A DNA stretch of 64,000 bases, from positions 173,501 to 237,500 of the forward strand of contig NZ_CP044545.1 in NCBI RefSeq assembly GCF_008935075.1, written 5' to 3'. The notes under the pieces were generated by a model that was not told the origin of the DNA, did no database searches, and saw nothing but the letters and a program-made list of their open reading frames with translations. This document shows, in pieces, positions 25,951 through 34,164 of the stretch (the stretch's first letter is position 1; each line of letters starts with the position of its first letter). The translations under genes were made by a program, and so were the position numbers. Source of the stretch: Pradoshia sp. D12 (GTDB taxonomy: Bacteria; Bacillota; Bacilli; Bacillales; Pradoshiaceae).

Positions 25951-27020
25951 GCAAGCTAACCCGTACCCTGATTCTGATTTTGGTTGTATCATTCGGCCTT
26001 TTATATTTGATCAATCGATTAAATGCACATGAAGGATATGCCGGAGATAATACCTTAACGGTTTACAACTGGGGAGATTATATCGATACGGATTTAATTG
26101 AAAAATTTGAAGAGGAAACAGGCATTAAAGTCATATACCAAACCTTCGATTCAAACGAAGCGATGATGACGAAAATCGAACAGGGCGGTACGTCCTATGA
26201 TGTAGCTGTTCCTTCAGAATATGCAATCAGCAAAATGAAGGAAGAAAACCTGTTGATTGAAATAGATCACGATAAAATACCAAATTTAAAGCACATTGAT
26301 TCTCGCTTCCTAGACCTTTCCTTTGATAAGGGAAATAAGTATTCCATTCCATATTTTTGGGGAACAGTCGGAATTGCTTATAATACAAAGCTCCTTCCGA
26401 ATAAAGAATTCAAAAGCTGGAATGATTTATGGGACGAAGAATTAGAAAATAAAATCTTGCTTGTTGATGGTGCTCGTGAAGTCATTGGAATGGGATTGAA
26501 TAGCCTTCATTATTCATTAAATGACACGAATGAAGAGCATTTGCAGGAAGCTAAGGATAAATTAGATACATTAACTCCGAACATTAAAGCAATCGTGGGT
26601 GATGAGATCAAAATGCTTCTCGCTCAGGAGGAGGCAGCAGTCGGGCTGGTTTGGTCCGGTGATGCAGCTGATATTATGTGGGATAATGAAAACATTGATT
26701 ATGTAGTGCCGGAAGAAGGCTCTAATCTCTGGTTTGATAATATGGTTATTCCGAAAACATCCAAAAATGTGGACGGAGCACACCAATTCATTAACTTCAT
26801 GCTGGATCCTGAAAATGCTGCTCAAAACGCAGACTATGTAGGCTATTCCACACCAAATAATGCAGCGTTAGAAATTTTAGGAGAAGAAGTTTCAGGGGAT
26901 GAACGCTTCTATCCACCTGCTGAGCTAACAGACCGACTTGAGGTCTACGATAATCTCGGCAAAAAGATGCTCGCGCATTATAATGAACTTTTCCTTGAAT
27001 TTAAAATGCATAAAAAATGA
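25947..27020 (+). CDS. potD: spermidine/putrescine-binding protein PotD
   Basis: A 357-residue extracytoplasmic solute-binding protein (LTVYNWGDYIDTDLIEKFEEETGIKV, TSYDVAVPSEYAI, YSIPYFWGTVGIAYN, VGLVWSGDAADIMW, ENAAQNADYVGYSTPN). It should present polyamines to PotBC. The N-terminus has one hydrophobic segment (about 6-23) but no lipobox cysteine, unusual for a Gram-positive binding protein; it may stay anchored by an uncleaved signal. ATGA overlap with potC. Confidence 0.92.
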   Translation: MSKLTRTLILILVVSFGLLYLINRLNAHEGYAGDNTLTVYNWGDYIDTDLIEKFEEETGIKVIYQTFDSNEAMMTKIEQGGTSYDVAVPSEYAISKMKEENLLIEIDHDKIPNLKHIDSRFLDLSFDKGNKYSIPYFWGTVGIAYNTKLLPNKEFKSWNDLWDEELENKILLVDGAREVIGMGLNSLHYSLNDTNEEHLQEAKDKLDTLTPNIKAIVGDEIKMLLAQEEAAVGLVWSGDAADIMWDNENIDYVVPEEGSNLWFDNMVIPKTSKNVDGAHQFINFMLDPENAAQNADYVGYSTPNNAALEILGEEVSGDERFYPPAELTDRLEVYDNLGKKMLAHYNELFLEFKMHKK

Positions 27021-27027
27021 CACTTTG

Positions 27028-27061
27028 AAAACCGATTTCACCTGGGGGTGGGGTCGGTTTT
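27028..27061 (+). terminator. terminator of potABCD
   Basis: Stem AAAACCGA/TCGGTTTT (27028-27035/27054-27061) with an inner CACC/GGTG, then T-rich. Confidence 0.85.
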
Positions 27062-27217
27062 TCTGTTTATCTAAAGAAATGATTTTCTTGAAGTAGCCAG
27101 CAAACCAGAATGTAAAAGAGGGACGTAAAATTATGTTATATTTTTCACAATCCAAAAGGAATTTTGCCAGCCATGAACGAAAGAGTAATGTATTAACTTA
27201 TTAAGGAGGAAAAATAC

Positions 27218-27760
27218 TTGTCCAACACTCTGAATCAATTTGAAATAACTTCAATTTATCACATTACCAATAGAGGGGTTAGAAAGGAGCCAATATTCCA
27301 TAATATGATCGATAAGCATAGATTCATGATTATTCTTGCTGAAGCCCATAGTAAATATGATTTTAAACTCCATGCGTACTGCCTTATGAACAACCACTTT
27401 CACCTTCTCTTAGAAACCTCCAATTCTCCTTTAAGCAAAATCATGCAAACCATTCAACAAAGATATGCCATGTATTTTAACCATACCTACAAATCTCAGG
27501 GGCATGTATTTCAAGCAAGTTACTATTTCAGAATCGTTGATAGCTCAAATGATTTTTTAAATGTCAGTAAATATATCCATATAAATCCTGTTGTGGCAGG
27601 ATTGGTTACAAACCCTCAGGATTATCAGTGGAGCAGCTATGCCACATTCTCCAATCACTCACCTCGCAATCATCCACTAATCGAAACGGATACTACCTAT
27701 TCTTTTTATCCAAATAATTCAAAAGAATTATATAAAAAATTCATTGAAAAACAATCATAA
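27218..27760 (+). CDS. RAYT-type (REP-associated tyrosine) transposase, IS200-like Y1 family
   Basis: A 180-residue Y1 HUH nuclease: YHITNRGV near residue 14, the metal-binding HUH motif NNHFHLLLE (His60, His62) and the candidate catalytic tyrosine Tyr119 in SKYIHINPV. Size and motifs are those of RAYT/Tnp1 domestic transposases linked to palindromic repeats. TTG start at 27218, seven bases after AAGGAGG. An 85-bp repeat array lies just downstream, so the pair may be a REP-like system. No IS terminal repeats were seen around the gene. The frame is intact. Confidence 0.88.
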   Translation: MSNTLNQFEITSIYHITNRGVRKEPIFHNMIDKHRFMIILAEAHSKYDFKLHAYCLMNNHFHLLLETSNSPLSKIMQTIQQRYAMYFNHTYKSQGHVFQASYYFRIVDSSNDFLNVSKYIHINPVVAGLVTNPQDYQWSSYATFSNHSPRNHPLIETDTTYSFYPNNSKELYKKFIEKQS

Positions 27761-27781
27761 TGGTTGTCATAGACTAAAAAT

Positions 27782-27798
27782 TGCTCATTCATTGAGCA
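27782..27798 (+). terminator. terminator of RAYT gene
   Basis: Stem TGCTCA/TGAGCA with a 5-nt loop followed by CTTTTTTT. Confidence 0.85.
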
Positions 27799-27871
27799 CT
27801 TTTTTTGTGGAAGAGCATATGAGCATTTCTGGTCCACCTTTATGCAGTCATAAAAAGTTCCCTATATTATG

Positions 27872-28250
27872 TGGAAGGTGGGTGAAAGGCAGGTGAAGTC
27901 CGGGGGAAAGCTGAGCTCTAGCCGAGCTATGAGGCACATATGGACCGGCTATACCGGGGTAAAGGTGGATGAAAGGTGGTTGAAGTCCAGAGGAAAGGAC
28001 CTATCCCCGAGCTATGAGGCACCTATGGACCGGCTATACCGGGGTAAAGGAGGGTGAAAGGCGGTTGAAGTCCAGAGGGAAGCACCTATCCCCAAGCTAT
28101 GAGGTACCTATGAACCAGCTATACCGGGGTAAAGGAGGGTGAAAGGCGGTTGAAGTCCAGAGGGAAGCACCTATCCCCGAGCTATGAGGCACCTATGGAC
28201 CAGCTATACCGGGGTAAAGGCGGGTGATAGGTAGTTGAAGTCCATGACGA
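27872..28250. repeat. tandem array of 85-bp repeats next to RAYT gene
   Basis: Four nearly identical units start at 27895 (87 bp), 27982, 28067 and 28152 (85 bp each), with partial units at both ends. Each has GAAGTCC, CCTATCCCC, AGCTATGAGG, GGACCGGCTATACCGG and GGGTAAAGG blocks. CCCC…GGGG arms and the inner CCGG-CTATA-CCGG dyad predict a hairpin in each unit; units 3 and 4 change one CCGG arm to CCAG. The array is GC-richer than its surroundings, and 85 is not a multiple of three, which argues against coding. Confidence 0.9.
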
Positions 28251-28268
28251 AGCTAAAATACGTAAAAA

Positions 28269-28291
28269 AACCCTCCCATTGATGGAGGGTT
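28269..28291 (-). terminator. terminator of amino acid ABC operon
   Basis: Stem AACCCTCC/GGAGGGTT followed on the minus strand by TTTTT, 18 bp past the last gene. Confidence 0.88.
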
Positions 28292-28308
28292 CAACATAGT
28301 TAGGGATA

Positions 28309-29049
28309 TTATAACTGACTTCCAAAGAACTCTCGTGTCCGTTCTTCTTTAGGATTTTCAAATATTTGCTCAGGAGTGCCTTTTTCCAGGATGTTTCCTT
28401 CGTGCATAAAGAGGATTTGGTCAGCAACTTCGCGTGCAAAGCCCATTTCGTGAGTGACAATAACCATCGTCATTCCATCCTGGGCGAGTTCCTTCATGGT
28501 GGTCAATACTTCACCAACCAGCTCTGGATCCAGGGCAGAGGTTGGTTCATCGAATAGCATGATATCAGGTTTCATCGCCAGGGCACGGGCGATGGCTACA
28601 CGTTGCTTTTGTCCACCGGATAGTTTATTTGGGTAAACATCTGACTTGTCATCAAGGCCAACCTTTTTTAATAGCTCTAATGCTTCTTGTTTAGCTGTAT
28701 CTTTGGCTATTTTCTTTACCATAATAGGTGCTTCAATTATATTTTCCAGTACAGTCTTATGAGGAAAGAGGTTAAAGTGCTGAAAGACCATCCCGATTTT
28801 TTGGCGTACTTCATTAATATTATGGGTTGTTGTTTCGATTTGTTCACCTTCAATAATGATGGAGCCGCTATCCTTTTTTTCAAGATAATTTAAGCAGCGC
28901 AGCAATGTACTTTTACCAGATCCGCTTGAACCAAGTAAACAGACAACATCGCTTTCATAGACAGTCAAACTAATATCTTTTAATACATGCAGATCTCCAA
29001 AGGATTTATTCAGATTTTCGACTTTTATCATTTCTCGTAATTCATTCAT
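28309..29049 (-). CDS. polar amino acid ABC transporter ATP-binding protein
   Basis: A 246-residue GlnQ/HisP-type ATPase: Walker [11 protein letters not shown]-loop [10 protein letters not shown], signature LSGGQKQR, Walker [15 protein letters not shown] and switch VTHEM. Full length. GAGGGGG stands eight bases before ATG at 29049. It is the last gene of a binding protein–permease–ATPase operon. Glutamine, arginine or cystine are possible substrates. Confidence 0.9.
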   Translation of the reverse strand: MNELREMIKVENLNKSFGDLHVLKDISLTVYESDVVCLLGSSGSGKSTLLRCLNYLEKKDSGSIIIEGEQIETTTHNINEVRQKIGMVFQHFNLFPHKTVLENIIEAPIMVKKIAKDTAKQEALELLKKVGLDDKSDVYPNKLSGGQKQRVAIARALAMKPDIMLFDEPTSALDPELVGEVLTTMKELAQDGMTMVIVTHEMGFAREVADQILFMHEGNILEKGTPEQIFENPKEERTREFFGSQL

Positions 29050-29067
29050 TTTTGTTTCCCCCTCTTA

Positions 29068-29730
29068 CTAATCGCTAATTGCCATTCTTTTTTCAAGTGC
29101 TCGAAGACCCAGTGTTAACACAGCAACCAATATTAGATAGTAGACAGCAACAATGAGTAAATAGGTCATCTCGTCAAAATTATTGGATCCGAGAGTGGTC
29201 GCCACATTAAACAGCTCATTCAATGAGATGAAAGCAGCGAGAGAAGAATCCTTTAGACCGATAATAAATTGGTTACCGAGTGGCGGGAGGGCTCTTCGTA
29301 AGGCTTGAGGGAAAATGATTCGGCGCATGGCGAGTCCGCGTGTCATACCAAGCGAGCGGCCAGCCTCCATTTGTCCTTTATCAATGGATTGAATTGTTCC
29401 CCGGAAAATCTCAGCAATATAGGCCCCGTTATGAAAGGCGAGAGCCAATGATGCTGCCCAGAAATCCGGTATAAGAAAGATGCCGCTGAACCCAAAATAA
29501 AGAATGAAAATTTGGACAATTAACGGGGTTCCGCGAACAAGATATATATAAGCATCAGAAATGTAACCGAGCAATTTAATTTTCGAGATTTTAAGTAAAG
29601 CTACAAATAGTCCTATTATAATTCCGATTATGATGGAGACGACAGTCAATTCAAGAGTTAACAGAAGTGCATCGAAGAATACCCCGCGGGTATCAACTAA
29701 TGTTTGAAAAAAGTGTGATAAATCTTGCAA
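29068..29730 (-). CDS. polar amino acid ABC transporter permease
   Basis: About 220 residues, HisMQ/GlnP-type, with membrane helices and the conserved loop GTIQSIDKGQMEAGRSLGMTRGLAMRRIIFPQALRRALPP. TTG at 29730 lies nine bases after AAAGGGAG and gives the usual family length; an upstream in-frame ATG at 29787 would overlap the preceding gene and is not preferred. A single permease gene implies a homodimer channel. Confidence 0.88.
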   Translation of the reverse strand: MQDLSHFFQTLVDTRGVFFDALLLTLELTVVSIIIGIIIGLFVALLKISKIKLLGYISDAYIYLVRGTPLIVQIFILYFGFSGIFLIPDFWAASLALAFHNGAYIAEIFRGTIQSIDKGQMEAGRSLGMTRGLAMRRIIFPQALRRALPPLGNQFIIGLKDSSLAAFISLNELFNVATTLGSNNFDEMTYLLIVAVYYLILVAVLTLGLRALEKRMAISD

Positions 29731-29746
29731 TCGTAACAGCTCCCTT

Positions 29747-30535
29747 TCATTCTTTATTATCTGGTTTTTGAGTAATATCTTCGCCAAAGTATTTCATACT
29801 AATTTTTGATAGAGTACCGTTTTTGCGCAGTTCCTCAAGTGCTTTATTAACCTCTTCAAGAAGTTTTGGATTATCCTGTGGAAGCACTATAGCTTGCTCA
29901 CTTCGTTCAATCAGCTGTTGTCCAACAATTTTGAAGCCTTCTTTGGCAGCGGTTTTCCCAGTGACAAAATCGGTAATGACAGCATCATGTCGGCCATTGC
30001 TTAATGCCTTGAGTGCAGTCACATCACTATCGTATGTTTTAATATCAGATGTATATCTGCTCGCAGTGTCTGCATATGTAGATCCTTTGGCGGCTGCAAC
30101 TTCTTTCCCTTTTAAATCTTCAACTGTCTTGATATCACTGTCTGGACGGGTGAAAATTTGTGGTCCTGAATAGTAGTAGGGAGTGGAAAAGAGGACGAAT
30201 TTTGAACGTGCCTCATTAATGGTATGGCTGGCCACTGCGGCATCAGCTCTCCCAGTTTTTACACCTTCAACAATTCCCTTGAATTTCATTTGTTTTTGGA
30301 CAGGCTCAAGCCCCAATTGTTTAGCGATGGCTTCCCCAACTTCAATATCAAAGCCAGTCATTGTCATATCATCGTTCATATAGCTGAAGGGCTTAAATTC
30401 CCCGGAAGCGGTGAAAACGAATTGATCGTTATTAATCAATTCTGCCCCGCTTGCCATTTGCTCCTTTTCTGCACAGGCAGTCAAGGAACCTAGCAGAAGG
30501 AGTAGAAAGATAAACGGAAGAATATTTTTTTTCAT
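29747..30535 (-). CDS. polar amino acid ABC transporter substrate-binding lipoprotein
   Basis: About 262 residues. Lipoprotein signal MKKNILPFIFLLLLLGSL with lipobox LTAC, then a SBP_bac_3 domain (FTASGEFKPFSYMNDDMTMTGFDIEVGEAIAKQLG, GRADAAVASHTINEARSKFVLFSTPYY, GSTYADTA, DAVITDF). The first-domain Arg and Asp of amino-acid binding are present. Start at 30535 is set by AAAGGAGA nine bases upstream. First gene of the operon. Confidence 0.9.
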   Translation of the reverse strand: MKKNILPFIFLLLLLGSLTACAEKEQMASGAELINNDQFVFTASGEFKPFSYMNDDMTMTGFDIEVGEAIAKQLGLEPVQKQMKFKGIVEGVKTGRADAAVASHTINEARSKFVLFSTPYYYSGPQIFTRPDSDIKTVEDLKGKEVAAAKGSTYADTASRYTSDIKTYDSDVTALKALSNGRHDAVITDFVTGKTAAKEGFKIVGQQLIERSEQAIVLPQDNPKLLEEVNKALEELRKNGTLSKISMKYFGEDITQKPDNKE

Positions 30536-30583
30536 TCCAGTTGAATCTCCTTTCAGTGTCAATAGAGCTTGCTTTCTAACTAA

Positions 30584-30609
30584 ATACCCATTAATGCCAG
30601 TAATTAACC
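30584..30609 (-). promoter_or_regulatory. possible sigma-B-type promoter of amino acid ABC operon
   Basis: Minus strand GGTTAA (30609-30604), 14-bp spacer, GGGTAT (30589-30584). The -10 is a perfect match, the -35 is off by one. It lies about 50 bp upstream of the binding-protein gene. Confidence 0.35.
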
Positions 30610-30798
30610 AAAATACTAAAAAACAACTTTATTGGAATAGCAAATAGTAAGAAGAAGGACCTGTATGTCATCATAGAATACGCTGAGATTTTCAGGTATA
30701 CTGATACTAATTAATAGGGAATAAATAGTATAAAGAAGAAGCTGAAAGATGAATTTATCGCTGATATAGATTTGAATAACTTAAGGAGTGATTTTCAG

Positions 30799-31053
30799 AT
30801 GGAATATGATGATAAAGTCAAAAACCGTATTAAGAGGATGGAAGGTCAATTACGCGGGATACTTAAAATGATGGAGGATGGAAAAGATTGCAAAGAAGTC
30901 GTGACTCAGTTATCTGCGGTAAGGTCTGCAGTAGACAAGACAATTGGAGTCATTGTCAGCAGTAACCTTATTGAGTGCGTAAAAAATGCGGAAGATGTAG
31001 AGAAGGAAAAGTTAGTGAATGAAGCAGTGCATCTGTTGGTCAAAAGTCGCTGA
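30799..31053 (+). CDS. cstR: CstR-type persulfide-sensing repressor (CsoR family)
   Basis: An 84-residue all-helical CsoR/RcnR-family protein. The motif GKDCKEVVTQLSAVRSAVDK … SSNLIECVK has the two cysteines of CstR but Asn in place of the copper-ligand His found in CsoR; wording is very near Staphylococcus CstR. CstR forms di- and trisulfide bridges with reactive sulfur and then leaves DNA. AAGGAG ten bases before ATG at 30799; the in-frame ATG at 30772 has no ribosome site. A rhodanese gene follows, with an operator-like site before it. Confidence 0.85.
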   Translation: MEYDDKVKNRIKRMEGQLRGILKMMEDGKDCKEVVTQLSAVRSAVDKTIGVIVSSNLIECVKNAEDVEKEKLVNEAVHLLVKSR

Positions 31054-31087
31054 GAGTTTCGGTTGGCTTTTTTTAATAAAATTTGAT

Positions 31088-31102
31088 ATACCTATAGGGG
31101 TA
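31088..31102 (+). promoter_or_regulatory. CstR/CsoR-type operator before rhodanese gene
   Basis: ATACCTATAGGGGTA: a GC-tract–TATA–GC-tract dyad typical of CsoR-family operators, in the 88-bp gap between cstR and the rhodanese gene. Confidence 0.55.
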
Positions 31103-31141
31103 ATGTTACGTTGAAATCTTAAAGGAGGCGGAATCAGTACG

Positions 31142-31438
31142 ATGAAAACAATTGAGCCACAAGAAGTGGAAGCAAAACTAGCTGAAGGGCAGTCCTTAAA
31201 TATTATTGATGTTCGTGAAGTAGATGAAGTACGTAACGGGAAAATTCCAACAGCGGTTAATATTCCATTAGGCCTGCTTGAATTTCGGATGAATGAGTTA
31301 GATAAATCAAAAGAATATATAGTTGTTTGCCATGCAGGAGGAAGAAGCGCCAGAGCTGTTCAGTTCCTTGAATCTGAAGGATACGATGTGACCAATATGA
31401 ATGGTGGCATGCTAGAGTGGGAAGGGAAAACTGAATAA
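31142..31438 (+). CDS. single-domain rhodanese (sulfurtransferase)
   Basis: A 98-residue rhodanese domain with LNIIDVREVDEV and the active-site loop CHAGGRSAR; the catalytic cysteine is present. It would transfer sulfane sulfur from persulfides to thiols. Next to cstR it forms a minimal sulfide/persulfide detoxification unit without the CstA/CstB/Sqr enzymes of staphylococci. AAAGGAGG lies 13 bases before the ATG, a long spacing. Ends in its own terminator. Confidence 0.9.
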   Translation: MKTIEPQEVEAKLAEGQSLNIIDVREVDEVRNGKIPTAVNIPLGLLEFRMNELDKSKEYIVVCHAGGRSARAVQFLESEGYDVTNMNGGMLEWEGKTE

Positions 31439-31442
31439 TAAG

Positions 31443-31482
31443 AAAAGACGAGAACTTGGGGTCTATCCCATTCTCGTCTTTT
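31443..31482 (+). terminator. terminator of rhodanese gene
   Basis: 12-bp stem AAAAGACGAGAA with its complement (31443-31454/31471-31482), then T-run. Confidence 0.9.
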
Positions 31483-31711
31483 TTGCAATCATTTTTTTGA
31501 AATTAATTGAGTTCAGGTGAATTAATAGAATCCTAATGTTTTTTATTGATGTCCATATCAGTTTACTGGATCCAATTAAATTCTTTGCTCCTACATAATA
31601 GGAAAATCCAAATGTAATCAACAAAATCTTAATAAAAATGGGTTCATAATACTAACTTACTATTCTAGCAATAAGCATACAACCATTCAGTGTGTATGCT
31701 CCTTTTATTAT

Positions 31712-33019
31712 TTACTCGGATGCTTTTTTCACTTCAATATATAAAAGATGGTGATCTTCAGCATCCTCTACAGTAAAGATGAATCCATCCTCTTCCAATG
31801 TATCCCCAATGGCTGCATCGATTTTATGAGTTAAAAACCAACCGCCTAATGTATCTACATCCGGATAGTCCATTTGTATTCCAAGCAAATCCTCAATCTC
31901 AGACAATAGCATTTTTGCATCTAGAATATAATGATAGTCACCTATTCTACGAATCTCTGGTAGCTCATCTGTATCGAACTCATCGCGGATTTCCCCAACG
32001 ATTTCTTCAAGAATATCCTCAACCGTAACAATACCGGAAGTACCGCCGTACTCATCAAGTAACACGGCTATGTGTATGCGTTCCTTCTGCATTTTCACAA
32101 GTAAATCGTGAATAGGAATCGTTTCAATTACCGTGATAAGTGGTTTAACATAATCACGGATTGGCATATCTGTTTTCAAACCGCTTCTAAGACTGGCTGT
32201 TAGTAATTCTTTAACATTCACAAATCCAATAATCGTATCTTTATCTCCATCTGTAACGGGATAGCGCGTATATTGTTCATTATTTAAAGAAGCAACAATA
32301 TCTTCTAAAATATCATCCTTTTGAAACGTTTGAATTTCTGTTCGAGGCACCATGATTTCTCTGGCAATCCGATCATCAAATTCAAAGATATTGTTTACAT
32401 ATTTAAATTCAGATTGATTGATTTCTCCCTTTTTATAACTGTCAGTCAGAATCATCCGCAACTCTTCTTCAGAATGGGCAATGTCTCCTTCGCTAGCCGG
32501 TTTAATGCCAAATAGGCTTGTGATAAATCGGGCAGAATGGTTCAATGCCCATATAATCGGAAACATCACTCTATAAAACATAATAAGCGGCCGTGCGAAA
32601 TTCATTGTAATCGTTTCTGCTTTTTGAATCGCAACGGATTTAGGCGCCAATTCTCCCACTACAACATGTAAAAAGGTAATAATAGAAAATGCAATCACAA
32701 AGGAAATAATACTTGCTACAGAATCCTGGATGTGCAATTTTTCAAATAGGGGATCAATGAGATGTTTAACGGTGGGCTCCCCAAGCCAACCGATCCCTAA
32801 TGATGTAATCGTAATCCCAAGTTGTGTCGCTGACAAATATTCATCTAAATGTGTTACGACCCTCTTGGCTGCCATTGCTTTTCGATTTCCTTCTGCAACA
32901 AGCTGATCTATTCTGGTCGCACGGACCTTAACAATGGCAAACTCTGATGCCACAAAGAACATCGTACTCACCAATAAAAATAAAAGTAAAACTATATTAA
33001 CTATGTCCATCGTCTCCAT
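31712..33019 (-). CDS. CNNM/CorC-type transporter with CBS domains (MpfA/YhdP-like)
   Basis: A 435-residue membrane protein: DUF21/CNNM region of about 190 residues with three to four helices ([27 protein letters not shown]), then paired CBS domains ([11 protein letters not shown] to GFVNVKELL and a second with [25 protein letters not shown]) and a C-terminal CorC/HlyC domain. Bacterial relatives export or regulate magnesium or cobalt; B. subtilis MpfA exports Mg2+. ATG at 33019 or 33010 may start it; ribosome sites are weak for both. A leader of about 420 nt precedes it. Confidence 0.88.
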   Translation of the reverse strand: METMDIVNIVLLLFLLVSTMFFVASEFAIVKVRATRIDQLVAEGNRKAMAAKRVVTHLDEYLSATQLGITITSLGIGWLGEPTVKHLIDPLFEKLHIQDSVASIISFVIAFSIITFLHVVVGELAPKSVAIQKAETITMNFARPLIMFYRVMFPIIWALNHSARFITSLFGIKPASEGDIAHSEEELRMILTDSYKKGEINQSEFKYVNNIFEFDDRIAREIMVPRTEIQTFQKDDILEDIVASLNNEQYTRYPVTDGDKDTIIGFVNVKELLTASLRSGLKTDMPIRDYVKPLITVIETIPIHDLLVKMQKERIHIAVLLDEYGGTSGIVTVEDILEEIVGEIRDEFDTDELPEIRRIGDYHYILDAKMLLSEIEDLLGIQMDYPDVDTLGGWFLTHKIDAAIGDTLEEDGFIFTVEDAEDHHLLYIEVKKASE

Positions 33020-33198
33020 TCAATCTCTTTACCCGTCCGGAGTAAAGATTCACCTCCTGACAAATATCCCTTTGTATATTTCTTCACCATCAGGAACGGG
33101 TTTAAACTTTTTTGCGACATATGGGAAAAAATACACATATAAACAGGATACTCCTGTAAGTGACTTTGCTCAATCTTTATGATACTCTTTAAATAGAA

Positions 33199-33229
33199 AG
33201 AATCATGAATGGTGGGCATTCATGATTCT
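33199..33229 (-). terminator. terminator-like hairpin in CNNM leader
   Basis: 13-bp perfect stem AGAATCATGAATG with complement, 5-nt loop, T-rich but interrupted run on the minus strand. About 180 nt before the start codon. Confidence 0.5.
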
Positions 33230-33273
33230 GCAAAAGCCACTCCTTAACGGAGACGAGTATTGATTTTTTTAGG

Positions 33274-33312
33274 CCTCACTATCTTTTTAGAGCAGTGAGG
33301 TCTATTTTTTAT
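33274..33312 (+). terminator. plus-strand terminator-like hairpin
   Basis: Stem CCTCACT/AGTGAGG (33274-33280/33294-33300) followed by TCTATTTTTT on the plus strand only. No plus-strand gene precedes it, so it is unexplained. Confidence 0.4.
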
Positions 33313-33532
33313 TATTTATCGTGATTACTGTTAGAAGTAAGGTGGCAAAGCTGTTACCATAAATGTCTCAAAGATTGACATGGGACATCACTCCATTTCG
33401 GATGGTTGGTGTCTGCTTAATGGAAGTGACTTTTGCTAGTTCATTATAGCATACATTTAGTAACAATAAGAACAAGTGTTCGTTTTAAGTGGAAATAATG
33501 ACTTTCGACTCATCAAAAAAGCTGAGATATAT

Positions 33533-34018
33533 TTATCCCGACTTGGATTCCAATGGTTTTTCTGAAATAATAATCCCATCATCATCAGCATACACAAATT
33601 GTCCAGGAGTCCATTCTACGTTTCCGAATGATAGTGTTCCGCCTTTTGTACCTTCGCCTCTCTTTTTACTTTTAAATGGGCATGTTCCAATCGCTTTTAT
33701 TCCAACTTCTATATGGGCCAAGTCAGCTGAATCCCGGACACAGCCATTAATAATGATTCCGTTTATTTTTCTCTCAGCTGCAATGGCTGCCAACTGGTCA
33801 CCCAATAATGCACAATTTAGAGAGCCCCCACCATCTACAACTAAAATAGTTCCAGTCTCAATCGTTTCCAAGCTTTCTTTTACCATTGAATTGTCTTCAT
33901 ATACCTCAACGGTTCGTATTTCGCCCTGAAATTCCTTTTTCTTACCATAAGAATAGAAAGGGGTTTTACATAGACTTAACCTGTCAGCGTACTCATCACA
34001 TAAATCAGCCGTTTTCAT
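33533..34018 (-). CDS. RraA-family protein (HMG/CHA aldolase-like)
   Basis: A 161-residue RraA-fold protein with DLCDEYADRL, the VVDGGGSLNCALLGDQLA block, IINGCVRDSADLA and ADDDGIIIS. The GD-xx-A and RD signatures are those of 4-hydroxy-4-methyl-2-oxoglutarate aldolases; the same fold includes E. coli RraA, an RNase E inhibitor. RNase E is not usual in Bacillus, so an aldolase/oxaloacetate decarboxylase role is more likely. It is monocistronic with no catabolic neighbour. Confidence 0.82.
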   Translation of the reverse strand: MKTADLCDEYADRLSLCKTPFYSYGKKKEFQGEIRTVEVYEDNSMVKESLETIETGTILVVDGGGSLNCALLGDQLAAIAAERKINGIIINGCVRDSADLAHIEVGIKAIGTCPFKSKKRGEGTKGGTLSFGNVEWTPGQFVYADDDGIIISEKPLESKSG

Positions 34019-34097
34019 GGAAACATCCTTTCAAAATTTAGTTGCAAGTTAATTATATTGAATTTTCTGTAAATTTTCCATTTATTAAGAGATGAAT

Positions 34098-34124
34098 GTT
34101 TCTAAATACCGGCTTCATGGGAAT
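34098..34124 (+). promoter_or_regulatory. possible sigma-B-type promoter of lipid kinase gene
   Basis: GTTTCT (34098-34103), 15-bp spacer, GGGAAT (34119-34124), 41 bp before the ATG. The -10 is a full match, the -35 keeps only the core GTTT. Confidence 0.4.
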
Positions 34125-34164
34125 ATAAGAGATACAAGTTTTCTGAAGATAAGGAGAAAAAATA

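Larger units (their letters stand above)
33020..33448 (-). other. long structured 5' leader of CNNM transporter gene
   Basis: A TATAAT box on the minus strand (33448-33443) would start a transcript with about 420 nt before the gene. In it are a perfect 13-bp hairpin (33229-33217 with 33211-33199) followed by TTCTATTT, like an attenuator, and upstream folded segments including CACTTCCATT/AATGGAGTG. No known riboswitch class was recognised with confidence. A plus-strand terminator-like hairpin (33274-33300 with T-run) lies inside, so an antisense RNA is also possible. Confidence 0.4.

Noticed and set aside
27869-28250. Possible CRISPR array in the repeats
   Set aside because: The units are contiguous 85-bp direct repeats with no unique spacers and no cas genes, so it is a tandem repeat array.
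33230-33440. M-box (Mg riboswitch) in the CNNM leader
   Set aside because: A segment like AAATGTC-CAAAGA…ATGGG is seen on the plus strand, which is the wrong strand for the transporter, and the GGTGAGGCTCC hallmark is missing.
33489-33929. 146-residue plus-strand frame opposite the RraA-like gene
   Set aside because: Shadow of the minus-strand RraA-family gene, which has clear family motifs.
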